From Eriocheir sinensis (taxonomy: Eukaryota > Arthropoda > Malacostraca > Decapoda > Varunidae), in the NCBI RefSeq assembly GCF_024679095.1, contig NW_026111751.1, forward strand, positions 117,501 through 181,500: DNA of 64,000 nucleotides. The letters run 5' to 3'. This document shows positions 29,410-48,771 of the stretch, piece by piece. The notes beneath the pieces were generated by a model. That model did not search any database. It was not told where the DNA came from and was given only the letters and a program-made list of their open reading frames with translations. Each line of letters begins with the position of its first letter. Position 1 is the first letter of the stretch. The translations under genes and the position numbers were made by a program.

Positions 29410-29866
29410 CAGAAGTCAAAATAGCTACTAACAATTATTTAACAGCAAGTTAAATCATTCTTAAGCTGCTGGAGAGCAAAATAAAGCCGTGGGCAAAACA
29501 ATACGAAACCTCCCAAGCTGTGTTTTGCCTGTTTGGGCCGCTCAGGAGACTGCGGCCCGCGGCACATTCGCCCCTCAGTGGTCACACACACCACACACAG
29601 ACGCAAACCTTAAAACCTTACCAGCAATGGGTGAATACATTTTTTTCTGACAGCAGGTACCACGTTTGGACATTTGGCTCCAAACGACAGCCGGTATTAA
29701 TTTTTCCCGAAATAGAAAAAAGGAACCGAGTTAAGTCAAAACAGTACTTGTCTCCGATTCGCCGCCGGATAGCCAATACGGCCCATTTTTATTTTTTTTA
29801 CATTGCGGCCTATTGCGCCGGTAGGCTTCTTCCCGGTGGATCCTGATGGTCGGTCCAAGGCTTCTT

Positions 29867-31060
29867 TCACAAAGGAACACAAAGGAAGAACAAACAACAG
29901 CAGACCTGCTGGTCCTTACGAGGTTGTTTGTGACAAGCTACACTAACTATCTAATCAAAGGTGGAAGATGAAGGACAGCAAAGGCGAAGGCTCCTCCCCA
30001 CCCCCCCATCCCTCCAGCCAAAGCTGGCAGGAAAGGAAAAAGAACCATGCAGCATGGAAAAACTGCATGGAATTTATGTAGGAAAGAGGAAAGAACTACC
30101 ATTACTGCTACCACTAACCGGGCGATAAAAGCGGACAAGGACACCAGTATTCGAAAGAACTTAACGTTATTATGACATGAGTAATATCTTAGTTGCTGGT
30201 TGGATTCAAAACACTTGTCTAATCTATTCTTGAAGGCCGTAACTGTTGTACTATCAACGACATCACAAGGTAGAGAGTTCCAAACATTAACAACTCGATT
30301 GAAGAAGAAGTGTTTAGCTTCGTGCGACGAGAATCTTTTACCACTTATCTTCAAATTGTGATTTCTTCTTGTTCTATTTGATCGATCAATTGTAAAGTAA
30401 TCTTCCGCATTAATATCACTGAATCCCTTGAACATTTTAAACACTTCTATTAGATCGCCTCGCATTCTTCGTTTTGATAGGCTGAATAAAGATACTTCTT
30501 TAAGCCTTTGTTCATATGACAAATTTCTCAACCTAGGAATCATCTTTGTTACTCTTCGTTGGACCCGTTCCAACTTTTCTATGTCTTTTCTGTAGTAGGG
30601 AGACCAAAACTGTACACAGAACTCTAGACGGGGTCGAACCAACGAATTATACAGTTTTAATATTACTTTTTCCGATTTATTACTAAAGACTCGTCCGATG
30701 AAGCCAACCAATTTGTTTGCAGTTTTAACTACCTCTGAACAATGCTGACCGGGCCTTAAATCGCTTGATATAGTGATTCCAAGATCCTTTTCTTTACTTA
30801 CTGCAGAAAGTTGTTGGCCATTCATTACGTACCGAACGCGATTGTTATTTTTTCCGATGTGCAACACTTTACATTTCTCAACGTTAAATTTCATTTGCCA
30901 TTGATTGGCACAACGTGCAAGTCGATCTATATCTGATTGTAAAGCTTCTTCGTCGAGTATTTCAGTTACTTTACTAGCAATTTTTGTGTCATCAGCAAAT
31001 TTTGATACTTTGCAAGTGAGCCCATCATCGATATTATTAACATAAATTAAGAAGAGCATG
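29867..31060 (-). mobile_element. CR1-like LINE, family B, 5'-truncated, inside a SINE
   Basis: Begins (5' side) at 31060 in the RT just before the FADD box and runs to a 3' end built of TTTGTGTTCC units (29867-29890), the short 3'-terminal repeat style of CR1. Both boundaries lie within SINE sequence, so this LINE jumped into the SINE. Confidence 0.9.
29947..31060 (-). pseudogene. Reverse transcriptase C-terminal half (CR1-B)
   Basis: A single open frame of about 370 residues contains the catalytic KFADDTK near its start, then WQMKFNVEKCKVLHIGK, KEKDLGITISSDLRP, LVGFIGRVF, QFWSPYYRKDIEKLERVQRR and TAFKNRLDKCF. The frame is intact to its natural end region, so the copy looks young. The upstream residues of the open frame (from 31128) come from SINE sequence and are not part of the enzyme. 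Confidence 0.88.
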
Positions 31061-31334
31061 GTGGGTCCTGATGGTCGGCCCAGCCCGTTCTGGCGCAGGC
31101 GAGTGTTTATAGTGGCGCCATCTTGCATTGGCTCATGCTGCCCTCCCAGAGCTCATCTTTGATCCTAGAATCTAGAGTCCGGGTTGATAGGTGGTCTTCT
31201 GGACAGCATGTGGGTAGTTTCAAGCCACTCGGCGGCGGCTGAAAAATCCCAGCTTGGTGGCACCGGGCGGGGATTGAACTCGCATCCTCCTGAACACGGA
31301 GCCGTTACTCTGACGACTCAGCCACCGCCTCCCC

Positions 31335-32782
31335 GCGCTGATATCCCGTACTGATGATCAAGAGGAGGAGGAGGAGGAGCGGAATAGAGTCAAGGGGAGA
31401 CTGAGAAAAAGGAGGAGGGGAAGCGAAGGAAGAGGAACGGGTGGAAAGAAGGGAGGAGGAGAGATAGGAGGAACAAAACGTGGCGAAAGAGGAGGAGGAA
31501 ATAATGGGCGAAGAAATTGAAACGGAGGAGGAGGACGAAAGAAGATGAGTAGAAACAGAAGAAAGGAAACGGGGAGAAGAAACAGAAGAGATAGGAGGAA
31601 GAGGAGGGAGAGGAAAATAAAGCCAGAGACAGAGCTAGAGAGAGACACAGAGAGAAAGCGACGTCGCAAGACATACAAATCCCTATCACGTCGTCATCAT
31701 CATTAGATCTTTCAACACCTGCCCACTCGTGACTCTTAATGACCAGGTGTGACGTGACGGGCAGGTGCTTGGACAAGTGAAGGGCCGGCTCACGTTTTTA
31801 ATAACCTAACATCACCTGAAGCTAATGGATACGGATAGGAGGGGGAGGGAGGGGTGGGGGGGGGGGGGCAGCGTAAAGGTAAAGGTGTAAAGGATTAGCT
31901 AAGTTAGCGTTAATGAGAGTTGATCTGCAGGTTATTAGTGCAGGTGGAACAGCTGGTGCACCTCTCTTTGATTAATAGTCGAATGTCACCTGGACTAAGT
32001 GGGTGCCAATTGTAGGAGGGAGAGAAAGGAGGCATGGACGAATATCTGGGTAAAGTGGAAAGAGGAAGGAGGGAGCAGGAAGGTAAAGGAAGAGGAAGAG
32101 AGAGAGGAAAGGAGATGTGAGAAAGAGAAAATGAAGTAGGAAAAGGATGGGTAGAAAGCAATAGAGAGAAATGAAGGAGACGAGCGGAAGGAATCGGAGG
32201 AGATCAGTAAGGTACAGGAACAGGGGAGGGAATGGAAGGGAAGCGAGGACAGAAAAGAAAAGAAATGGGGGAACAGAAAGGGGCCTTGAGGTATAGGAAG
32301 AGGAGGAAGATGAAAAAGAAGGAAAGGAAAAGGAAGAAGGGTGAGGAGAGGAAAAGGAGGAGGAATCAGTGAGTGCGCCTGATGGGACACAGATGAAAAG
32401 GTTAGAGAGGAAAGGAGTGGGTTGAAAGGTGTAATGGACTAATCAATGGCGTGTATGCTGCAGGCAGTTTCATTAATGTTCAGAAAAACTAAAACATGAA
32501 ATATAGATCGACATTTACCGGATTATTGCACGCAAGATAAAAAAATAATTGCAGTTGAAACACATGAATTGCATTTGCCTGGAAGATGAATTGGTTAAGC
32601 AGCGCGGGGCGTGTCGATCATGACTGAAATTGACTATGAATGATACAAATAATGTAAGGTAGACATTTGCTGTCTTAATACATACGGGAAAACAATATGT
32701 GATTGTAAAATGTTAAAAATACCAGTAAGTATTAGTAATAAAATAATAGTAATAATATAAACGACACTAAAATAACAACCGC
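31335..32782. other. Polypurine DNA, no gene seen
   Basis: 31360-31640 and 32010-32370 are A/G-rich on + (GGAGGA, GAAAGG runs). A G-run occurs at about 31858-31868. 32400-32780 is AT-rich. Nothing coding is recognised. Confidence 0.6.
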
Positions 32783-32868
<86 letters not shown>

Positions 32869-32908
32869 GAAGAAGAAGAAGAAGAAGAAGAAAAGAAGAA
32901 GAAGAAGA
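32783..32908. repeat. (AAT)n then (AAG)n trinucleotide repeat
   Basis: About 28 AAT units to 32867 change without a break into about 13 GAA units to 32908. Confidence 0.97.
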
Positions 32909-33555
32909 CACGTTTGCATAACAGTCGACGAATAGATTAAGCAGATGCATAAGTTGTGTTGCTTGAAAAAATTATCTCTGCTTGAATGCACTCCACAAAT
33001 ATTGACGAACACTTGCAGAAATAATGCAGACCAGGAGAGATAATAATTACACTGGACACACGCGATATTACGTTCGCATAACAGAGGAAAAAATAGATTA
33101 AACGAAATCCGAAATAAAGTTACTGGGATTTGTACGGAGTTGCGAAATAATATAAATATAAACGAAATAAAGTTACATCATTAATAAAGACGGAAAGAAA
33201 TAGATAACAATTATAACTGCTTTCTACACACACGAAACTACGTTTCCAGAAAAGATGAGTTGATTAAGCGATGCAGAAATGAGGTTACGTGAAAATATAT
33301 TCGTATACAAATGAATTATATAAAGTAAACAAACATTTACTAAGTTAATTAGCGCAAGGGAAAGGATTGTAAATGGTTTTGGAACACTAAATTTCATGAA
33401 ACACTAAATTGCATGTAAGACGACGAAAAGATGAGGCAATAGATAACTTAATTACCTGGAAAATCTACTTACATACGTAAAACAAAACACACACTAAACA
33501 TAAGCCAACGAGATCATGATAAATAACCAGCAGGGGATGAAAGTGTCTACGGTCT
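32909..33555. other. AT-rich DNA with weak internal repetition
   Basis: Loosely recurring motifs (GATTAAGC.., ATGCAGA, ACACRCG) at about 32935, 33060 and 33250 hint at an old tandem repeat. Similar pieces continue after 33736. No gene is recognised. Confidence 0.45.
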
Positions 33556-34621
<1,066 letters not shown>

Positions 34622-34674
<53 letters not shown>

Positions 34675-34709
34675 CAAACCCCCCCCCCCCCCCACACACA
34701 CACACACAT
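34622..34709. repeat. (CA)n, C-run, (CA)n compound repeat
   Basis: CA tract 34623-34672, a C14 run at 34680-34693, then CA again to 34708. Confidence 0.95.
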
Positions 34710-35394
34710 CAGTCAATTTGCATTCAAGGTGACGTGAAAAAAAATAAAACAAAAAAAACAGATAAAAGGCAGAAATTATGTGAACGCGAAAATGAACTTG
34801 TGTGTTGAAAGGCTCGCCGGCTCGCAGGGTCTGACAGCAAGTGAAAAAACAATGATAATGTAATCTGATCAACGCGAGTGTTTTGTGCCTCGAGAGCATT
34901 ACCGACGCATACTAATCTACGCGTTTTTTTCTCAACAAAATCATGTTATGCTGCGTAAAGGCGCGTTTTGAAAAGGTCGAAAGTGATGAGCTGAACGGAA
35001 AAAAATAACATAATGGCTCTTGATCTGAAAGCAATTATTTTTCGTCCACTATTGAACGTATCTGTAGAGGTAAAGGTGCAAAGAAAAAAGAATGAGGAGG
35101 AGGAGGAGGAGGTGAAGAGAAAGAAAGCCTCAGGCTCACTGACTGAGTGAGGTCATGTTTTGTTATTTTGTGCCATAAGCTGTCGCCTATTACATGTTTG
35201 AAGATGCCCTAAACTTAACCTAACTTAACAAAACCACCATACCATACGTCTTGACTCAGGAAAATGATCTTCTCTTCCTTACTAAACGAGACTTTCTATA
35301 TAACACAGTGACGGCTTTCTTCGTTATTTTATGCTATAGGTGTCTGGATACCACGTGTTTGAAAGTTCCTTAAATTTAACCTAACCTTTTGGAA
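34710..35394. other. Unassigned sequence
   Basis: Two diverged copies of a stretch around TTGTTATTTTGTGCCATAAGCTGTC...CATGTTTGAA (35160) and TCGTTATTTTATGCTATAGGTGTC...CGTGTTTGAA (35320) lie about 160 bp apart, each followed by TTAACCTAAC. No gene is seen. Confidence 0.45.
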
Positions 35395-35607
35395 ATACAG
35401 TGTTTGTTGCTTAAAACTTTTTAAGTTTTTAAGTTATATTTACCAAAACTGGTTTGTTTAGTAAGGCAAATACACGTGTGAAAATTTTTAAAATTCCAAT
35501 AAACTCCCCAAATTTTTCGGCCCTGAAAATTCCCGGAAACCTTCCATGGAAAGTTTATATTTTACCGGAAACTTTCCCACCCTTTGCAACCCTACCCACT
35601 AGTGACT
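35395..35607 (-). other. Possible end of a hAT-like or MITE element
   Basis: 35510-35607 has several inverted GGAAA/TTTCC motifs (CCCGGAAACCTTCC, GGAAAGTTTA, CCGGAAACTTTCCC) and ends CCCTTTGCAACCCTA. Read leftward this gives AGGGTTGCAAAGGG, like some hAT-type termini. No matching opposite end or target duplication was found, so this is tentative. Confidence 0.3.
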
Positions 35608-35851
35608 AGTCTGTTTAGGTGGAAATCCTATACTTTTTATTGAATTCTGCGCTTATCCCCTTTGTCTATTAAATCCAGGCAGTGGTCAATATCAAATACG
35701 TCTTTATATGCGTCACCTCGGGTCCGGGGTGTTTGTGTTGTATCGGTATTTATATGCCAACGCACAAGCACGTTTATCACATTAACTGAAGACAGACAGA
35801 TAGACACAGGCAGACAGTTAAATAGATATACAGTGAAACTGATAGTTAACT

Positions 35852-36581
35852 GTTCTGGGCGGATAAATGGCAGATGGAGTTCAATGTAGGGAAGTGCAGT
35901 ATTCTGAGTGTATGTAGGAACAACCCCTCTCACAACTATTGCTTAAATGACACTCTCATAAGCAGGTCTGGGTGCGAGAGAGATGTAGGGGTCTTAGTGA
36001 GCTCTGATCCTCGTCCAAGGGCACAATGCATTCAAGCTAGAAATCGAGCAAATAGGGTACTGGGATTTATTTCAAGGAGCGTAAGCAACAGAAGCGCCAA
36101 AGTCGTCCTCAAACTATATTTAGCATTAGTTGGACCTCATCTTGGCTGTGCGGTTCAGTTCTGGTCACCTTACTATAGAATGGATATCAAAATGTTAGAA
36201 TCGGTGCAGAGGAGGATGACTAAGATGATTCAGGGGTTGAGAAACTTGCCATACGAGGAAAGACTCAAACAGTTAAAACTGCATTCTCTAGAAAGGCGAA
36301 GGGTGCGTGGAGACATGATCGAGGTTTATAAATGGATGAAGGGCTTTAATAAGGGAGATACTCATAAGGTTTTGTTGGTAAGAGAACCGGGTAGGACACG
36401 AAGTAATGGGTTTAAACTGGATAATTTCAGATTCAACAGGGACATAGGCAAAAATTGGTTTACTAACAGGGTTGTGGATGAGTGGAATAGGCTTAGCAGT
36501 CATGTGGTGAGTGCCAATACAATTGTCACATTCAAAAATAGACTAGATAAATTCATGGACAGCGATATTAGGTGGAGTTAG
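35852..36581 (+). pseudogene. Reverse transcriptase C-terminus (CR1-C)
   Basis: An open frame of 235 residues from MEFNVGKCSILSV through RDVGVLVSSDPRP, RVLGFISRSV, QFWSPYYRMDIKMLESVQRR, YEERLKQLKL and TFKNRLDKFMD, the standard C-terminal 'thumb and connection' part of CR1 RTs. The catalytic Asp residues are absent because of the 5' truncation, so it is inactive. Confidence 0.85.
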
Positions 36582-36674
36582 ATACACGGGAGCTTAGGGT
36601 CAAAGGAGCTGCCTTGTATAGCCCTACCGGCCTCTTGTAGACTCCAACGTTCTTATGTTTTTATGTTCTTATAG
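35852..36674 (+). mobile_element. CR1-like LINE, family C, 5'-truncated
   Basis: The last part of ORF2 plus a short 3' region ending in TTATGTTC-type units (36650-36674). The 5' break lies just before the WQMEFNVGKC block. It is the only LINE fragment besides 56963-57552 on the + strand, and its sequence differs from families A and B. Confidence 0.85.
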
Positions 36675-36884
36675 TATATAGTTGTAATCTTATTTCATTA
36701 CTTTATTCTTTATACGTCATTCATTTTTTACTCATGCATTTTTTTTTTGCATTGCCATTCACATTTGGTTCATTCAGTTATTCGTTCATATATTAATTAT
36801 TCAGTAATTCGTGTATTCCTGTATTTGTTGCTCTGTTTTAATATTCTGACTTACGACGTAATATATTATTTTTTCCCTTTGCAG
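36675..36884. other. T-rich sequence
   Basis: T-rich, ending in the polypyrimidine run TTTTTTCCCTTTGCAG, which would be a good splice acceptor. Confidence 0.4.
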
Positions 36885-36905
36885 GCTTCCGGCGGAGGGG
36901 AGGAG
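36885..36905 (+). CDS. Candidate 21-nt micro-exon
   Basis: A strong acceptor (T-rich tract, TTTGCAG) is followed by 21 GC-rich nucleotides and a strong donor GTGAGT. A CTGAC branch-point-like motif lies about 35-40 nt upstream. All three frames are open, and in phase 0 it reads ASGGGEE. The length is divisible by three. Chance splice sites are common in T-rich DNA, so this is only a candidate. Confidence 0.28.
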
Positions 36906-36954
36906 GTGAGTTGCAACAGTGGCGGCCGTGTTTATGTGTGTGGGAGGGAGGAAA

Positions 36955-38282
<1,328 letters not shown>

Positions 38283-38660
38283 TGCATGCTCGATTTACAT
38301 TAGTACTGGTGTTGGTGGTGGTGGTGGAGGACTGTTATTATTAAACACCGAGGAAAAGTAATTATTTAATAGGTTTGCAACATGTTGGCTGTCAGTCACT
38401 AGTGCACCGTCGCTGTTTGTTAAAGGTCCAATTCCACTTCTGATCGCCTTTCTGTTGTTTATGTAACTGAAGAAGGATTTCGGATTGTTTTTACGGTTGG
38501 CTGCAATATTTTCTTCATATCTACGCTTTGCCTGATGCACTAATCTTTTTACTCGTCGCCTTGCATCATTGTAAAGTCTAATGTTTTCGGGCGTGCTTTG
38601 GTCTTTCTTTAACCTGTAAGACAATTTTCTCTCCTTGACTGAGTGTTTAATTTCGCTATT
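38283..38660 (-). pseudogene. Linker region of ORF2 (CR1-A copy 3)
   Basis: YRLKKDQSTPENIRLYNDAR, ARRRVKRLVHQAKRRYEEN, KSFFSYINNRKAI and SDGALVTDSQHVANLLNNYF match copies 1 and 2. A short indel near 38295 (in a CCACCACCACC run) breaks the frame to the RT. Confidence 0.83.
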
Positions 38661-38733
38661 AAACCAAGGTGGACTTTATTAGTGTTAATTGCTTCTCGCA
38701 CAAGGGGACAAATGTGTCCTGCTGAGTGAGAGA

Positions 38734-39710
<977 letters not shown>

Positions 39711-39874
39711 TTTAAACATACATATATATTTACAAAGACCCAAAGGTGCACTGCCGTGTGCTGCCTATTCAGAGGTCATAGTCTATATGAGAGAAAAAAT
39801 ATATAAAGGTAATAACATACATTATATACATATATATCCAAACTGCACTGTCCTATATATACACTGCACTGTCA

Positions 39875-40159
<285 letters not shown>

Positions 40160-40189
40160 GTGAGGTCTATATATATATATGGGAGATAT

Positions 40190-40485
<296 letters not shown>

Positions 40486-40501
40486 CTGTTTTGTAAAGTG
40501 G

Positions 40502-41732
<1,231 letters not shown>

Positions 41733-42023
41733 AGGTATTGTAGGGGGACATCGTGAATACAGTCATCACCGAAGGGGGGGGCGCTGTCCTGGAAGCTGCA
41801 ATGGTAATCGTCGCCTGAATAACTGCCAGAACCACTATTCTAATGATTTTCAGTCCTAGTGACTCTATTCTCATTAATAACTCAGAATAAGTATTACTTA
41901 GGTTCTAGCACAGTAGATATTAGATCCATGCTGTCCATGTTGCATGGTGACACTGCGTCACCATGCTTCCAGGTTAACCCCCCTCAGTGATGACTGCATT
42001 CACGATGCCCCCCTACAATACCT
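41733..42023. mobile_element. MITE-like inverted-repeat element, about 290 bp
   Basis: The left end AGGTATTGTAGGGGGACATC and the right end (reversed) AGGTATTGTAGGGGGGCATC continue as inverted repeats of about 46 bp with three or four mismatches (TCGTGAATRCAGTCATCAC), then CCTGGAAGC on both sides. A TA lies at the same place in both arms, so a Tc1/mariner-type TA duplication with TTGTAGGGGG termini is possible. The inside has a perfect 10-bp hairpin (GCATGGTGAC...GTCACCATGC, 41942-41966) and no coding capacity. Confidence 0.75.
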
Positions 42024-42037
42024 GTTATATATCGCTG

Positions 42038-45680
<3,643 letters not shown>

Positions 45681-46156
45681 TAGTAAAAACGCATCACTTT
45701 TGTGTTTCCTTTTTCCATTCACCTTCATTAACCTTCACCAGCCCCAAACTTTTATTCATGTGGATTGCTTTATTTTTTTCGAAGTATATTTTTCTGACGC
45801 TATATTTCCGACGAACAGTTAGCGCCGTTATTACTCCCATTGCGTTTTAGCAACCACGAAAAATACATCGGCGGGTTATTCTCTCCCCTTTTCTGTTGCG
45901 TAGGTGCAGGCCACTTATCTCAGAATAGGTCCACTGTCTACCCTGCCTTCCACAGTGCCTCTCTTACTTCATTCTTATGTGAACAGTTCCACCCATCATA
46001 GTAAAAGAAAGCAGCTCAAGGCCTAAACATAAATGAAAACCAGAAAGACAACTGAAAACACAAGAAGCCCATTAAGGTAACACTATGATAACACGATGGA
46101 TACTAGTATTTATTTCATTTTTCTCTTCTCTTTTTTTTCTCGTGTCTGTGTCTTGG

Positions 46157-46158
<2 letters not shown>
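45681..46158. other. Unassigned sequence
   Basis: Mixed AT-rich sequence. No gene or clear repeat. Confidence 0.4.

Positions 46159-46244
<86 letters not shown>
46159..46244. repeat. (GT)n microsatellite
   Basis: About 43 GT units. Confidence 0.98.
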
Positions 46245-46246
<2 letters not shown>

Positions 46247-46569
46247 AGATTTAAGTAACCTATTCATTGTTCGAATTGACTAAAAACGATAACAACTTTA
46301 TTTTTTCAACATCACTTCGTAAACACTTGACCAAGGTATTAGTACTCGTTCCCTTTAAACATTGGCTCTATTCCCGTTGTTGTTTTGTTGTTGTTGTATA
46401 TCTTTATTTAGTTATGTATCCTTTTTTCTTATTTTGTATATTCGTTATACTCCTTATTTCGTATCTTTATTCCCGTTTGTTTGCTTGTTTTTTGTTTGTT
46501 AGTTTGGTGTGGTGAGTTATTGGATATTACGGCTCTTCCCTTTGGACCTAATTCTCCCGGCAAACCTTC

Positions 46570-46890
46570 AACCACTTAATTGTTCCTGGCGGCACTTTAC
46601 GGCCGCTCTTATCATGCAAAAAGCGTGAAACCTTTTTGTTTTTACGGTGTCGGCGCCACACAAACACCGCCAGCGAGTGTTTTACCGACTAATTGTTTCC
46701 GTCGGTTCTTTACGATCACTCTTAACTCGTTGTGGTCTATTGTGCTTAGTGTCCGGTATTTTTTTGCTTTCATAATCTGTGAAGTTTATGGTTTCTGTTA
46801 TTTTTTATGGTTTTGCTTCCCGGCGATAGAGAACCGTCAGTTGTTTATCCTCCTAATTGTTTCGGGAGGTTTTACGGCAACTGTAAACTT
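46570..46890. repeat. Degenerate tandem repeat, three units
   Basis: TTAATTGTTCCTGGCGGCAC (46577), CTAATTGTTTCCGTCGGTTC (46690) and CTAATTGTTTCGGGAGGTTT (46853) each continue TTTACGRYMRCTSTTAA-like. Spacings are about 113 and 163 bp. Confidence 0.65.
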
Positions 46891-47311
46891 GTAATGTCTT
46901 TTCATGATATTACTTTCCAGTGATGTGTTACCGACAAAGACATAACCCAGTAATGTTCTCTTACACGTCACAAGTCACAAAGGCAGCTAACACATGTGTT
47001 GCCAGTAAATTAACATATCATTTCTAATTCATTTATATAACACAAAGCTAAAATCTTTAAAAAAATATACTTAATTTATAATATTATGTGTTTTTATTTA
47101 CCACATCGAAAGTTAACGCGATCGATTTTACCAGCAAACATTTCACTAACTTTTTTTCAGTTACTCTTATGCTGCAACTATTTCACCAGCATAAAGCTAA
47201 CTGTTTTTCCGTATCGAGCCGAGCACTATGATGAAAACACATCTTATTTGTCCCAAAAACATATAACCAACTCATTAGCACTTAATTTCCTGTCTTTCAT
47301 TATCATTTAGC
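46891..47311. other. AT-rich sequence, no gene seen
   Basis: No recognisable gene. Leads into the SINE head. Confidence 0.4.
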
Positions 47312-47470
47312 ATTATTTTAGCCCAGCGGCACGGAACGCCTTGCCGTGAATCCACGTGCTCGGGTTTGATCCAGACCCGGGGTAGTCGGCGTCCAGTTCA
47401 CCCAGCTGTTTATCCTCCCATCGATTTGGTCGATAAATGGATACCTGGGGAAATATAGGAAAGATAAACG
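47312..47470 (+). mobile_element. tRNA-derived SINE (family 2)
   Basis: TAGCCCAGCGG (about 47320) fits the Pol III A-box pattern TRGYNNARNGG, and GGTTTGATCC (47363-47372) resembles the B-box. A non-tRNA body follows with TTCACCCAGCTGTTTATCCT and GGTCGATAAATGGATACCTG. It is unrelated to SINE family 1 in the body. The 3' end near 47470 is approximate, and no tail or target duplication is clear. Confidence 0.75.
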
Positions 47471-48319
47471 GTGGTTGCTCGGATGTCACACTTGTCTTGT
47501 GTTTCCGGATAAGGGATTCATATCAGTCATAGTTTCAACGGCCAGTGAAACTGATATGAGCACCGAGGCCACGCGCAGATCTGTGTGTGCCCCCAACTCT
47601 ACCTCGATCATTAACTCGCAGCATTTACGAACGGACAGACTTAAAATTACCTTTGTTTGTGTTTGCATTAGTCTCCTGTCGCCATGAATACAATTACGGA
47701 ACGGTAATTTCCCTGCGTGTCTTCTCTTTATAACCACAATCAGCGGGGAACAGTCGTGAAATATCGTGTGCAGTCCTCGGGGCGGAAATTAATGTTTTGA
47801 TGCCTGTACACTCTAAGCGCCGTTATCCCTGCAACATTTTCTCTCATAGTAACATTTTCTCGACTTTACCAGTACGGACACACACTCGTAATTATGAAAT
47901 GGTGATCTATAATATTTCTATTCGAGCAGGATATTAATTGTACTCCTTTAATACTCTAACCATTTTTCTCCTCAGCAGTATATTTGACAAGCTTCATTTT
48001 CATATCGCACCTCATAATTCATCCTGACAACCCTGGCTTAAAATTAATCAGCTCGTGTTTCCTTTTTTTTTTTTTTCACATCAAGTATTTTGTCACAAGC
48101 TTAGCCGGACAGGGCACACACTCCACACTTTCACGTTGTACCTTCGTAACACATCCTGACATCAGAACTTTTGTTATTATTAAGTCATAAATATTCAGCG
48201 GCCAAAAATACACGAGTCGCGTCTGACTCTCCCTCTTCCTCTTAACAACCACTAGAGACGAGGGTGGCGTAAGCTGTGGCACTCTCCCTCTCCCCCCTCC
48301 TCACAACTCACGCACGACA
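47471..48319. other. Unassigned sequence
   Basis: Mixed composition. 47540-47700 is GC-richer with short frames of no recognised family. Confidence 0.4.
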
Positions 48320-48700
48320 CTGTCAGTTTACAACGCCTCGGAAATTGACTTCTTTATTCTGGTGTTACGATCTTTATAGTTCTGACAGTTTGGGTGGCAC
48401 GTTTGAAATCTTACTTTTCTACTTTCCCACCACTGCACATCTCACACACAAGCTTGGCCATTCACGACGCCTCGGAATTTAACTCTCTAGTCGTTGTTGG
48501 TGTTTCCTTTTAATTTGATATCTGTGACAGTTTGGGGGCAGAGTTTTCTTTATGTATTTCTTTTGTCCTCTCGCTGCTCCCTCACACTCTTAACACTTTA
48601 CGAAGTCTCGGAAATTTACTTTCTTTTAGTGTTACTTTAGTGTTACTTATTAATAGCTTTGATCTTACAACAGACCTCGGAAATTACGTATTATATTCTA
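48320..48700. repeat. Degenerate tandem repeat of about 135 bp
   Basis: ACGCCTCGGAAATTGACTT (48333), ACGCCTCGGAATTTAACTC (48468), AAGTCTCGGAAATTTACTT (48604) and AGACCTCGGAAATTACG (48671) recur, the first three about 135 bp apart, each with GACAGTTTGGGKGGCAC-like sequence in between. Related pieces reappear at about 50030 and 50270. Confidence 0.75.
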
Positions 48701-48771
48701 ACGTCACAAATTAATAGTCTTTTACACAAACGGACAGAAAAAATACCTATGAGATACATGAAGTCATTCCT

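Larger units (their letters stand above)
27605..29786. repeat. Long near-perfect palindrome (about 415-bp arms), split by Harbinger
   Basis: The left arm 27605-28023 is the reverse complement of 28028-28062 plus 29413-29786, with a 4-nt centre (CAGC, 28024-28027). Identity is high throughout: a few substitutions, a 12-nt indel near 27960 and 1-nt indels. The centre arms around GTCTTAAGATAAGTG and ACAGACRCCCTCTC differ by one base and one indel in about 50. The Harbinger element sits in the right arm at 28063-29409. The right outer end is abutted by a SINE tail. No transposase gene of its own is seen, so it resembles a foldback element or a hairpin-derived duplication. Confidence 0.9.
29787..31334 (-). 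mobile_element. tRNA-derived SINE (family 1), split by a CR1 insertion
   Basis: The head is 31334-31061 and the tail is 29866-29787. Together they match the complete copy at 51314-51668 apart from about 5 bp lost at the joint (inside AAGGCTTCTTCCCGG). The reversed head shows the B-box-like GGGGATTGAACTCGC and the A-box region GACTCAGCCACC. The tail is a T-rich run on + that abuts the palindrome arm. The two parts are separated by the CR1 piece at 29867-31060. Confidence 0.9.

Noticed and set aside
35213..35385. TTAACCTAAC motifs as telomeric (TTAGG)n DNA
   Set aside because: Only one or two units occur at each place, also near 27000, 31800 and 49530. There is no array.
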